64,000 bases of DNA from Vibrio sp. LaRot3 (GTDB lineage Bacteria; Pseudomonadota; Gammaproteobacteria; Enterobacterales; Vibrionaceae). The position numbers and the translations under genes are program-made. The stretch's first letter is position 1; each line of letters starts with the position of its first letter. Below, piece by piece: positions 18,146 through 26,498 of the stretch. The notes beneath the pieces are model-generated. The model saw nothing but the letters and a program-made list of their open reading frames with translations. It had not been told where the DNA came from and did not search any database. Where the stretch lies: positions 1,054,001 through 1,118,000 of the forward strand of contig NZ_JAPPTI010000001.1 in NCBI RefSeq assembly GCF_027587025.1. The letters run 5' to 3'.

Positions 18146-18805
18146 ATGAAAATACTCGTAGTTGAAGATGAACCTCGTTTAGGCGAACAAATTCTCAAAA
18201 CGCTTGAGCAAACAGGTTGGGTACCTGAGCTGGCTCAAGATGGTATTGACGCACTCTATCGTGCGACTTCTGAGCAATGGGATGCCATCGTTCTTGATTT
18301 AGGTTTACCTAAACTTGATGGTCTTACCGTGCTAAAAGGCATCCGAGATGAAAACATCAACACACCCGTTATTATTCTCAGTGCCCGCGATACTTTAACC
18401 CAACGTGTCGAAGGCCTAAACGCTGGCGCGGATGATTACCTAACCAAGCCATTTGAGATGGTAGAGCTTACCGCTCGTATTCGCGCACAACTGCGCAGAG
18501 CATCGGGCAATGCTTCTCCAGTGATGCAAGTGGGTAATTTAAGCCTAGACACCCGAACCTCAAAAGTGATGTGGCAAGGTGAAGGAGTCATGCTCACTGC
18601 ACTTGAATATAAGGTGGTTGCCTACTTTATGCATAATGCCGATAAGGTTATCTCTCGCACCGAGTTGGTTGAGCATATCTATAAACAAGACTTCGATCGT
18701 GACTCAAATACTATTGAAGTATTTATTGGTCGAATTCGTAAGAAAATCGCACCTAATGTGATTAAAACGGTTCGCGGGCTTGGGTACCAACTGAATGCCG
18801 AATAA
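18146..18805 (+). CDS. OmpR/PhoP-family response regulator
   Basis: 219 residues. Receiver domain with acidic pocket ED (7-8), phosphoacceptor Asp51 in IVLDLGLPKLDG and Lys101 in LTKPFE. A winged-helix DNA-binding domain ends in the typical NTIEVFIGRIRKKI...TVRGLGYQL. Starts 2 bp after the PepSY gene and overlaps the kinase start by 11 bp. Likely regulates this operon and envelope-stress genes. Closest in type to PhoP/QseB regulators. Confidence 0.93.
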   Translation: MKILVVEDEPRLGEQILKTLEQTGWVPELAQDGIDALYRATSEQWDAIVLDLGLPKLDGLTVLKGIRDENINTPVIILSARDTLTQRVEGLNAGADDYLTKPFEMVELTARIRAQLRRASGNASPVMQVGNLSLDTRTSKVMWQGEGVMLTALEYKVVAYFMHNADKVISRTELVEHIYKQDFDRDSNTIEVFIGRIRKKIAPNVIKTVRGLGYQLNAE

Positions 18806-20135
18806 AGCAGGAATTCTTTTTAAACGTTTAAGCCTCAAAAGCCGCCTCGTTCTGGCGGCTATTGTTTGGCTGACTGCCATGATTATCGCGGCGGGGGTCA
18901 CCGTCCCCAATCAAGTGAATAGCTACATGGTTGATGATGCAAAATCTCAACTCAATATCTATTTAGATGAAATCACTGGCAACCTTGAAGTGGATGAATT
19001 TGGTGAGCTCACCCTTTCAACTCAACTTTCAGACCCTCGCTTTTCTCACCCTTACAGTGGGCTGTATTGGTCAGCTGAAACAGAACATAGCCAAATTCGC
19101 TCTCGCTCACTATGGGATCGCCAAATCACCTTTAGAGATAACAAAACCGAAGCGTTCGGCGCACGAGACGAACTCCTAATATACGTAGATTCTACGCTCT
19201 ATTTTCCAGATTATGATGGCCCAATACATATCATCATTGGTATTGATGAACAGCCATTAGAAGACACTCTGCATAAGTTGATGGGCCAATTGTGGATCAT
19301 CCTGCTCCTTCTCTATATTGGCGTAATGGCGGTGATCGTTATTCAAGTATTTTGGTCATTAAGCCCACTCACCAAAATGCACCGAGAATTAAATCAGTTA
19401 CGTAGTGGTGACAAAACTCAGCTCGAAGATGATTACCCAAGCGAAATTGCACCTGTGGTCTCCGATCTCAATGCGCTGGTATTTCATTACCAAGAGCTAC
19501 TTGATCGAGCGCGCCACCACGCTGGTAACCTATCTCATGCGCTTAAAACACCGCTATCGGTATTGAAAAATGAAGTCGCAACATTAAGCGATGACACAAA
19601 GCAGCATCTTCAGCCGCCGTTAGATCAAATCCAAAATCAAATAGACTATCATTTAGGCCGAGCTCGTATGGCAGGTTCAAAGAACATCCTTTCCGTTAGA
19701 GCGAACCCTTCTCAGCGTATCGATGCAATCTCAATGGCATTTGATAAAGTCTATGCCGATCGCGGCATCACGCTGATTAATGAAATTGATTCTGAGTTAG
19801 AAGTATCAATTGATCCTACTGACCTTGATGAGATGGTCGGTAACTTGTTAGAGAACGGTTACCTCTGGGCGCAAAGTATTATTCGCGTTCACGCAGAAAC
19901 CCTAGATCAAGAGAACGTCAATATCATTATCGAAGATGATGGCCCAGGCATACCCGAAGAAAAACTGGCTCAAGTAGTCAAGCGTGGAGTACGTTTGGAT
20001 GAAACCACTCCTGGTACGGGTTTAGGCTTAAACATAGTGAGTGAAATGGTACACAGTTATCGAGGCCAAATTGAGCTAAGCCGAAGCTCTATGGGCGGCC
20101 TCAAAACCGTACTCACCATGAAACTAAGTCATTAA
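18795..20135 (+). CDS. Sensor histidine kinase, PhoQ-like
   Basis: 446 residues: membrane helices at about 18-36 and 165-187 flanking a periplasmic sensor of about 125 residues, then a HAMP-like linker and dimerisation domain with His248 in GNLSHALKTPLSVL. The ATPase domain has an N box (GNLLENGYLWA), G1 DDGPGIPEEK and G2 GTGLGLNIV. The HALKTPL H-box is characteristic of PhoQ-type kinases. Overlaps the response regulator by 11 bp. The signal may be cationic peptides, by analogy with V. cholerae (inference). Confidence 0.92.
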   Translation: MPNKAGILFKRLSLKSRLVLAAIVWLTAMIIAAGVTVPNQVNSYMVDDAKSQLNIYLDEITGNLEVDEFGELTLSTQLSDPRFSHPYSGLYWSAETEHSQIRSRSLWDRQITFRDNKTEAFGARDELLIYVDSTLYFPDYDGPIHIIIGIDEQPLEDTLHKLMGQLWIILLLLYIGVMAVIVIQVFWSLSPLTKMHRELNQLRSGDKTQLEDDYPSEIAPVVSDLNALVFHYQELLDRARHHAGNLSHALKTPLSVLKNEVATLSDDTKQHLQPPLDQIQNQIDYHLGRARMAGSKNILSVRANPSQRIDAISMAFDKVYADRGITLINEIDSELEVSIDPTDLDEMVGNLLENGYLWAQSIIRVHAETLDQENVNIIIEDDGPGIPEEKLAQVVKRGVRLDETTPGTGLGLNIVSEMVHSYRGQIELSRSSMGGLKTVLTMKLSH

Positions 20136-20151
20136 TAAAATTAGTAAAAAT

Positions 20152-20177
20152 AACGCCGGCCCATGCCGACGTTTTTG
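20152..20177 (+). terminator. Intrinsic terminator after the two-component operon
   Basis: AACGCCGGC-CCAT-GCCGACGTT with one C/A mismatch, followed by TTTTGTTTT, 17 nt after the kinase stop. Confidence 0.7.
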
Positions 20178-20368
20178 TTTTAGATGGCCGCTGAAAAACA
20201 AAATGATAATTGTCTTAATTATAAGACTAAAAATTCTTGCCGTTTGATTGCCTTGCTTAGATCACTAACTTTCATTTTATAATCTACATTAATATATATA
20301 AAACAAATTATTGCAGTGGACATCATGGCTAACTGTCTGTCGAACTAAGCAGTAAAGTAGATCGAATT

Positions 20369-21316
20369 ATGTTTCCAAACGAGCGAGTAGAAGCGCTATA
20401 TAAGGCATCTGAGCAGTTGTTGAATTTTTCTAAACTGTCATGGTGGATCATCGATCTCGATGATTGCCCCAACCTTTTCTATTGTAACCAAACCATGCGT
20501 GACACCTTCACGCTTGATTCCTCCACTATTGCTCACTCCGTACAGCAAGTCTGCCCCATTGCCGGCGACTATAACTCGAATGTTGCGATCAAATGCTCCG
20601 ATAAGGCAAAGAAAATTTTTGAGGATTACCAACAACTGAAAAGTGGGCAGATAGATGAATACATGAATAGCTTCCCCTACTTTGATCCTATCTCTCGCAA
20701 AACCCTCTATTTCACCAGTCGAGCAAGGGTATTAGAGACCAACGAGTCAGGTAACGCTTCACTTCTATTTGGTATCATCGAACCCGAAACATTAAGCGAA
20801 CAAATGTATAGCATGGCAAAGCTAGATGGCTTAACGAACCTATACAATCGCCGCGAGTTTGATTCTAAACTGAGATTATTGATTAACGTGGCAAGGCGCG
20901 AGCAAAAACCGGTTTCGCTCGTGATGTTAGACGTCGACCACTTCAAGGCATATAACGATGTACTGGGCCATTGTGCGGGCGATGAATGCTTGCGGAAAAT
21001 AGCCAAGACCATCAAATTACAATGTGACCAAAATGGTGACATTGCGTGTCGATACGGAGGGGAAGAGTTCGCCGCTATTGTCTATGGTGATGCCAACCAA
21101 GCAAAGCAGTTAGCAGAGTCTATCCGCGCTGCGGTTATCGCTTGTCAAATATCTCACCCGAAAGTTGATAGTGACATCGTTACCATAAGCAGCGGCTGCT
21201 GCACCGTGTATCCAACACAATCCACCACCCCTCAAACTTTAATCAAATGTGCTGACAGCGCGTTATATAGAGCTAAAAACGAGGGAAGAAACCGCGCAGT
21301 TACCTTCCCTGCGTAG
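20369..21316 (+). CDS. Diguanylate cyclase (GGDEF domain) with N-terminal PAS-like sensor
   Basis: 315 residues, no membrane segments. The N-terminal ~140 residues (WWIIDLDDCPNLFYCNQTMRDTF...) look PAS-like. The C-terminal GGDEF domain starts at DGLTNLYNRREFD and has an intact active site RYGGEEF (GGEEF at 230-234), so it should make c-di-GMP from GTP. The usual inhibitory I-site RxxD is QNGD here (221-224), suggesting weak product inhibition. Monocistronic between a terminator and a convergent MFS gene. Confidence 0.92.
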   Translation: MFPNERVEALYKASEQLLNFSKLSWWIIDLDDCPNLFYCNQTMRDTFTLDSSTIAHSVQQVCPIAGDYNSNVAIKCSDKAKKIFEDYQQLKSGQIDEYMNSFPYFDPISRKTLYFTSRARVLETNESGNASLLFGIIEPETLSEQMYSMAKLDGLTNLYNRREFDSKLRLLINVARREQKPVSLVMLDVDHFKAYNDVLGHCAGDECLRKIAKTIKLQCDQNGDIACRYGGEEFAAIVYGDANQAKQLAESIRAAVIACQISHPKVDSDIVTISSGCCTVYPTQSTTPQTLIKCADSALYRAKNEGRNRAVTFPA

Positions 21317-21327
21317 CTGAATAAGGA

Positions 21328-22536
21328 CTAATAGCTAACTTGTTGCGTCAACTGTGTCTTGATTAGAGTATTTTCTTGAACAACAAAATAAAACATGAGC
21401 AATAACGCTAAAGCCGCAGAAACTAGACAAATATAAAATGCAACGTAGTAATTATATAACTCACCTACAATACCAACCGACAAACTCGCGGCAAGCATAC
21501 TAACCTGTAGTAAATTGGAAAACAGCGTTGAGGCCGTACCTAAATGTTCTTTCATCATATCCTGCATCGCAACCATACCTAACGTAGCAGTTAACCCAAT
21601 AAAAATGCCGTTAATCACTTGTAACGCTAGCAGAGCCCACATCTGGGTAACGTTCAACATACCGATAAAGAACAAACAACCACATACCAAAGAAAACGCT
21701 AAGAGCTTCATAGTGCCAAATTGAGTCGCTAGTCGCCCCGCTTTCATCATAATTGGAATCTCACAAAACGCTGCTAGACCAAACATAAATCCGACCCAAC
21801 TTGCATCAACAAGTAACTCCTGAGTGAAATATAAAGGCATACTGGTTATATAAAGGTTATTGGCCGTAAACATCAAAACACTAGCGATTGAAAACAAGAT
21901 AATAGATTTGTTAAAAGTAAACTTGCTCTGTTCTGTCGGCTCAGGTTGTGCCTTTTTTATCACACTACTTGGGATGTAGATGAAAGTTAGCACTATCGTG
22001 AATATGGTTGCGCCCGCAGCGACTAAAAAAGAAGCACTAAAACCAAACGTTCCCTTCAAACTAAAAGCAATAGGAGGTCCTACAACCCATGCAATTGCTA
22101 TCCCAGCGCGCATAGTCGATAAAAAACTTGTCGAGTCTTCAATATGTTCATCGGCATATTCTCTACCTAGAGCAAACAATTGACCAAAAATCGCACCGCT
22201 AACACTACCAAACACAATCGAAAATCCAACGGCCAAGTAGTAATTATCTATAAGGCTAAATGCCAACACCGTAACTAGATAACACAACAACGAAACTACA
22301 AGTATTGTTTTCCGGTTCCAACCTTTGTCTGATTGCGCCGCCATAAACTGAGAAACGACAACAGATGTGCAGATTGTCAGCACCATATAAGCGCTGAGCA
22401 TCGCGGGGCTAGCTCCTAAACCTTCAATAATAAATAAACTAGATAGAGGGTAGAAAAACGACCCGCAAATGCCGGAAACAAACGCCATCACTAAAAAAAT
22501 AACTGCGGTTCTTTCCTTAATGAAATCTCTGAACAT
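21328..22536 (-). CDS. SetA-like sugar efflux MFS transporter
   Basis: 402 residues, 12 membrane segments. The N-terminal pattern GSFFYPLSSLFIIEGLGASPAMLSAYMVL and the cytoplasmic loop SDKGWNRKTIL suit the sugar-efflux (Set/Sot) branch of MFS. Such pumps expel sugars, sugar phosphates or analogues. Transcribed divergently from an AraC-family regulator that probably controls it. The assignment to Set is by overall look rather than a decisive motif. Confidence 0.75.
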   Translation of the reverse strand: MFRDFIKERTAVIFLVMAFVSGICGSFFYPLSSLFIIEGLGASPAMLSAYMVLTICTSVVVSQFMAAQSDKGWNRKTILVVSLLCYLVTVLAFSLIDNYYLAVGFSIVFGSVSGAIFGQLFALGREYADEHIEDSTSFLSTMRAGIAIAWVVGPPIAFSLKGTFGFSASFLVAAGATIFTIVLTFIYIPSSVIKKAQPEPTEQSKFTFNKSIILFSIASVLMFTANNLYITSMPLYFTQELLVDASWVGFMFGLAAFCEIPIMMKAGRLATQFGTMKLLAFSLVCGCLFFIGMLNVTQMWALLALQVINGIFIGLTATLGMVAMQDMMKEHLGTASTLFSNLLQVSMLAASLSVGIVGELYNYYVAFYICLVSAALALLLMFYFVVQENTLIKTQLTQQVSY

Positions 22537-22655
22537 ACTTTTCTCCCACTTTGCTTTAAGCCTTAATAGGCGCTCAGTGTAATCAAAGCTCTATAGAATT
22601 TATTAATGACTTGCCACCGACAAATGATACTTTTCATTCAATATTGATTTGCATT

Positions 22656-22690
22656 TTGACAGGTTATGCACAAAAAAATAGGATGTGCAT
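22656..22690 (+). promoter_or_regulatory. AraC-gene promoter with embedded inverted repeat
   Basis: Consensus -35 TTGACA (22656-22661), 17-bp spacer and TAGGAT -10 (22679-22684). An inverted repeat ATGCACA (22666-22672) / TGTGCAT (22684-22690), 11-bp spacer, covers the -10 and start region. It could bind the AraC-type regulator or another dimeric factor and autoregulate. Confidence 0.5.
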
Positions 22691-22713
22691 TAGACAAAAC
22701 AGGGACGTAGTAA

Positions 22714-23613
22714 ATGAAACTGCAGATAGAGAACGTACTTAACAACGACGACTTTAATTGGATTATCAAAGAATACCAATGTAAGCAGAAAAAAGACCAA
22801 TTTGCCTGCCCTTGGCACTATCACTCCGAATTTGAATTGGTATTGTATCGAGACCCTGATGATGTGTTTTGCGGCAATTACTTCGCTGGAGACAGTGTAG
22901 ATGCAATTACTCACAACAGTATGATGTTATATGGCCCGGGCCTACCCCATATGTTGAATGGTCACGTTAGGCAAGATGCGAACGAAGGATACTACACTTT
23001 AATACTCTGGTTTAGACTAGAGTGGATTGAAGCATTAATTAGTGTCATGCCGGAGTTAAAAGCGGTAAAAACTCTACTAACGCGGGCCTCATATGGACTG
23101 CTATTTAGTAAAAAGGCCGCCGAACAAACGTACCAATTGCTCAATGACATTGAAGACCTGCCTACTCATCACAGACTAATGAAAGTACTTCAAGCTTTGA
23201 TGGTTTTGGTCGATGATAGTGATGCCCAGAAGCTATCTGCGACACCTTACGGATTGCATGACATCCATCAGGATCAAGAGTCAAGAAAACGCGTTGAACT
23301 TGCACGTCGATTCATCGAAAAAAACTACGCCCAACCGATAAAAATTAAAGATCTCTGCGCAGCTTTACATATTAGCGAAAGCTCTGCATATCGACTCTTT
23401 GAACGGCACTTTTTGGAGAGTTTTTCAGAACATTTAAAACGATTTCGAGTAGGAAAGGCCTGCGAGCAACTAGTCAATACCACACAGGCGATCTCTCTTA
23501 TCGCTGAACAAAGTGGCTTTAACAACCTCTCTAACTTCAACCGTCAATTTAAGTTGGTAAAGGGAGTCACACCTTCCGTTTTCCGCGATATGTATGTTCG
23601 TAATCACAATTAA
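22714..23613 (+). CDS. AraC-family transcriptional regulator with cupin-type sensor
   Basis: 299 residues. N-terminal cupin-like ligand domain (CPWHYHSEFELVLY, metal/ligand-like His pair; LYGPGLPHMLNG). C-terminal AraC DNA-binding domain with two HTH motifs: IKIKDLCAALHISESSAYRLFERHF and ISLIAEQSGFNNLSNFNRQFKLVKGVTPSVFR. Probably senses a sugar-like molecule and controls the divergent MFS gene. Its stop codon overlaps that of the convergent DedA gene by 4 bp. Confidence 0.92.
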   Translation: MKLQIENVLNNDDFNWIIKEYQCKQKKDQFACPWHYHSEFELVLYRDPDDVFCGNYFAGDSVDAITHNSMMLYGPGLPHMLNGHVRQDANEGYYTLILWFRLEWIEALISVMPELKAVKTLLTRASYGLLFSKKAAEQTYQLLNDIEDLPTHHRLMKVLQALMVLVDDSDAQKLSATPYGLHDIHQDQESRKRVELARRFIEKNYAQPIKIKDLCAALHISESSAYRLFERHFLESFSEHLKRFRVGKACEQLVNTTQAISLIAEQSGFNNLSNFNRQFKLVKGVTPSVFRDMYVRNHN

Positions 23614-24884
23614 ATACTTGGCATCGGCTTTACCACCAATACTTTACCGTCAGTATAATAGTCATGTTCTTCATCCAATGTGATTGGGCTAACCAGATAT
23701 TGGAAATCTACGCGCTGATTTGGCGCATGCTGAGTAATTAGCTTTGCTAACCTATCTCGTTCTTGATCAACGTTAGGGTCAATACTGTGCAATATGGTGA
23801 CAATCCCTGAATATGGCGTTACCTGCAGCCCATTATCGTAACTTAGCGCTCCCACCCAAATGGTCTGCTTAGATTGTGAATCAACGCCTCCTTTCCACCA
23901 ACGAATATGGCTGCGCTTTAATAAATCACCCGGCAGTTGAAAAGCCATTTGCTGCGGCTGCTGATTCCAAAATAGGTCCGATACTGGTGGCGTGTTTTGT
24001 TGTAACAATTTAAGGTAATCACGCCATTCAATGTCATTCCGAGAGAAGGTTTGGTTTTCAACCCAACCTAACTCAAGCATCAGTTGACGCGGGTTTTCAC
24101 CGTAGAACAGTACGTTAATGGCTTGAGCGTCAAACACCTTAGATTTCCCCGGGTAAACGCGGTAATCCAACTCGGATGGGCTCACCAAAGTCAACTCTAC
24201 TTCTGGATTGGTTGGCTGTTTCTGAAAATCATCAGACAACCAGAAAAAATGGCTGTAATTAGCAAACAAAGTCAGCGAAAAAAACACCAAAGTGAATTTG
24301 GTAAACATCAAGCGCCACTTAAGCTTACGACCCACATAAAGAAACAGTAAACTTGCACCAATGGCCATCAGACTGTATTGATGTTCAACCACAAATATTT
24401 TGGCTTGCTGAATAAATGGAAACTTATCAACGCCGTATGAGAGCAGGTAACCCCACATAACAAATTGACCAACGCCGAGTAATAGCCCTATCAAACCAAA
24501 TAGACTAAACCGCGACCATGCCACTTTGTTCGTCCCTGCGATAAAAGGAACAACCCATGCAATCGGCCCTAGTAGACGAGCAAACGCCAGCACATAGTTG
24601 CCTTTTTTATACATAAGATGACGGCAACGAGCGATTGGACGACGGGTTTTCGGCTGCCAAGCTATCAGTTTTTTCTGAGCTGGCGTGCCTACATACCGCC
24701 CTATCCAGTAACTGGCTTGATCACCAATAAGACCACCGAGCAGTACGGCCAAAACCCCCGTCCAAATACCTTGATGGAGTTGATACCCAGCAGCAATTAA
24801 AAACGGTTCGCCGGGTACAAACAAATTGGGGCCGATAAGTGCATCCAACAATGCCCCAATAAATAGACTCATCCCTTCAAACAT
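23610..24884 (-). CDS. DedA-family membrane protein fused to an LssY C-terminal-type domain
   Basis: 424 residues. The first ~215 form a DedA/VTT domain: GPNLFVPGEPFLIAAGY, GGLIGDQASYWIGRYVG and FARLLGPIAWVVPFIAGTNKVAW carry the conserved E, D/R and G residues of undecaprenyl-phosphate or lipid flippases. After a membrane helix (about 192-215) comes a ~200-residue extracytoplasmic domain like the LssY C-terminal domain. Forms a two-gene operon with the glycosyltransferase upstream (18-bp gap), hinting at lipid-linked sugar handling (inference). Confidence 0.8.
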   Translation of the reverse strand: MFEGMSLFIGALLDALIGPNLFVPGEPFLIAAGYQLHQGIWTGVLAVLLGGLIGDQASYWIGRYVGTPAQKKLIAWQPKTRRPIARCRHLMYKKGNYVLAFARLLGPIAWVVPFIAGTNKVAWSRFSLFGLIGLLLGVGQFVMWGYLLSYGVDKFPFIQQAKIFVVEHQYSLMAIGASLLFLYVGRKLKWRLMFTKFTLVFFSLTLFANYSHFFWLSDDFQKQPTNPEVELTLVSPSELDYRVYPGKSKVFDAQAINVLFYGENPRQLMLELGWVENQTFSRNDIEWRDYLKLLQQNTPPVSDLFWNQQPQQMAFQLPGDLLKRSHIRWWKGGVDSQSKQTIWVGALSYDNGLQVTPYSGIVTILHSIDPNVDQERDRLAKLITQHAPNQRVDFQYLVSPITLDEEHDYYTDGKVLVVKPMPSI

Positions 24885-24902
24885 GACACTAACCTGCCTT
24901 CA

Positions 24903-25631
24903 CTACTGTTCTTTGTAGTGACCAAATTTGTATTCCATTTCGTTGTTACGCATCTCACCACAGAAGAAACGACGCACATTGGCTTTCAAGTAAGTCGCAC
25001 CCATTTTAAATACGCCATCTTGGTCTAGGCGACGAGGGTCAAACCCGAAGGTTAAGTTTAAGAAACGGAAACGCCATGTTTTACTTGCTCGTTTAACGTA
25101 ATCGCAGTCTTCACACAAAGTAATTTGCTGGTCAAAACCGCCCAATTGTTCGTGAGCGCGACGCGTCGAGAAAATACATGCGCCAACCGCTGTTGGGAAA
25201 GTGAACTGAGTAACAAACAAGCCTAGATTAAATAATCCATAGCCAAATTTATGTACCAACGGTAACCCTTTGGCTCCCATATACACTCCAGCGACTTCTA
25301 ACTGCTTTTCTTCTAGTTGACTAATACCCTTTGCCAAAAAGGTACTGTCTAAACGAACGTCCGCATCTAAAAACAAAATGCGCTCATACTTGGCTAAACT
25401 TGCGCCTGTATTGCGACCTAAACTGACGCCACGTACATCCATTTTGTGTACGGTTAACTCCGGTAAAGATGCTTCATAGGCCTGAGCGACTTCACAGGTC
25501 TTATCTTCGCTGTTTGAATCCACAAGAATGACTTCAAAATCGCGATGGGTTTGATTACTTAGATCTTCCATCAAACGACCGATTCGTTTCTCTTCATTTA
25601 AAGTAATAACGACTACACTAACTGGTCCCAT
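24903..25631 (-). CDS. Family 2 glycosyltransferase
   Basis: 242 residues. GT-A fold: SVVVITLNEEKRIGRLMEDL at the N-terminus, EVILVDSNSEDKT, and the DxD-type metal motif LFLDADVRL; acceptor-side residues ED in TLCEDCDYVKRA. The ATG at 25631 is chosen because of SD GAGGAG and because the sugar-binding strand starts at once; the longer ORF adds 30 unrelated residues. The C-terminus may touch the membrane. The product glycan or glycolipid is unknown. Confidence 0.85.
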   Translation of the reverse strand: MGPVSVVVITLNEEKRIGRLMEDLSNQTHRDFEVILVDSNSEDKTCEVAQAYEASLPELTVHKMDVRGVSLGRNTGASLAKYERILFLDADVRLDSTFLAKGISQLEEKQLEVAGVYMGAKGLPLVHKFGYGLFNLGLFVTQFTFPTAVGACIFSTRRAHEQLGGFDQQITLCEDCDYVKRASKTWRFRFLNLTFGFDPRRLDQDGVFKMGATYLKANVRRFFCGEMRNNEMEYKFGHYKEQ

Positions 25632-25847
25632 GATTGACTCCTCAAGGCTTAATTGCCGAAACTGGTTTAACTTGGTAATGAGATTAACGCGCTGATACTT
25701 AACCATGGGTGAGGTAATCATTCAGATTCAGTTCATTTCTAACCTTTAAATGAAGAACGATTTTCTACATAGATAAACGAATTTGGATTAAAATGCGGGT
25801 AATTTAAGCAAGCCATAGTATTTATCAGCCTTTGAGCCGCAAAACTA

Positions 25848-25950
25848 TTGCTCAAATAGCGAGAGAGTGATAGTATCCGCGCTCGCTGTGAGAGTAACTA
25901 CCAATTGTTCTTCAGCGGTTTACCACAACATAAGGTCGCATTATGTTGTG
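25848..25950 (+). promoter_or_regulatory. rplY promoter and structured leader, possible 5S loop-E mimic
   Basis: TTGCTC (25848-25853), 17-bp spacer, TAGTAT (25871-25876) form a promoter candidate. GTGATAGTAT (25867-25876) and GTGAGAGTAAC (25888-25898) resemble the two strands of 5S rRNA loop E, the L25 target. A perfect 10-bp hairpin CACAACATAA/TTATGTTGTG (25924-25950) follows. L25 autoregulation through its leader is known in gamma-proteobacteria (from memory). If the promoter is real, only the second loop-E-like strand is transcribed, so the mimic is uncertain. Nothing else was recognised in 25632-25847. Confidence 0.45.
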
Positions 25951-25982
25951 AAATTAAGATTACATTTTACGAGAGTAATATT

Positions 25983-26261
25983 ATGAAATTTGAAGCAGTA
26001 GTACGTACTGAACTAGGTAAAGGTGCGAGCCGCCGCCTACGTCACGCTGGTAAATTCCCTGCTATCGTTTACGGTGGTGAGGCAGCTCCAGTATCAATCG
26101 TTCTTAACCACGATGAAGTTGTTAACCAAATGGACAAGCCTGAGTTCTACGAAGGTATCGTTCTAGTTATCGACGGTGCTGAAGTTAAGGTTAAGCCACA
26201 AGACGTACAACGTCACGCTTACAAGCCAAAAGTTGAGCACATGGACTTCATCCGCATCTAA
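25983..26261 (+). CDS. rplY: 50S ribosomal protein L25
   Basis: 92 residues, the short single-domain L25 of gamma-proteobacteria (no CTC extension). [32 protein letters not shown] and [25 protein letters not shown] are diagnostic. Binds loop E of 5S rRNA in the large subunit. The ATG at 25983 follows GAGAG; the longer ORF reading through the leader hairpin is not a real start. Codon use is strongly biased (CGT, GTT, CTA), as expected for a ribosomal gene. Confidence 0.97.
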   Translation: MKFEAVVRTELGKGASRRLRHAGKFPAIVYGGEAAPVSIVLNHDEVVNQMDKPEFYEGIVLVIDGAEVKVKPQDVQRHAYKPKVEHMDFIRI

Positions 26262-26344
26262 TTCCTTTTAGGAATTAATCGGATTTAATCCAACCTTTTG
26301 CATAAAGATTATCGGCCTTACCATCCGAGACATCTAAAAATTCG

Positions 26345-26375
26345 AAACCCCAGAGACTTACCACCTCTGGGGTTT
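26345..26375 (+). terminator. Hairpin after rplY
   Basis: AAACCCCAGAG / CTCTGGGGTTT, 11-bp stem, 9-nt loop, about 85 nt after rplY. T-run limited to TTT. A weaker hairpin TAATTCC/GGAATTA spans the rplY stop. Confidence 0.6.
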
Positions 26376-26445
26376 CACCGTTTAAGGCCCTGATAAAAGC
26401 TTACGGTCAATTCCATTCTTGACGCAACACTCTTATACACTGCAA

Positions 26446-26470
26446 TAAAAAACGCCGCATTTCGCGACGT
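26446..26470 (-). terminator. Intrinsic terminator of the PilZ gene
   Basis: Minus-strand ACGTCGC-GAAAT-GCGGCGT stem (one G.U pair) followed by TTTTTT, 28 nt after the PilZ stop. Confidence 0.75.
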
Positions 26471-26498
26471 CTTTAAACTCTCATTACCTTAAACCAAA

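Noticed and set aside
20325-20348. Seven-codon uORF before the diguanylate cyclase gene
   Set aside because: Start codon lacks a Shine-Dalgarno and no supporting structure is seen.
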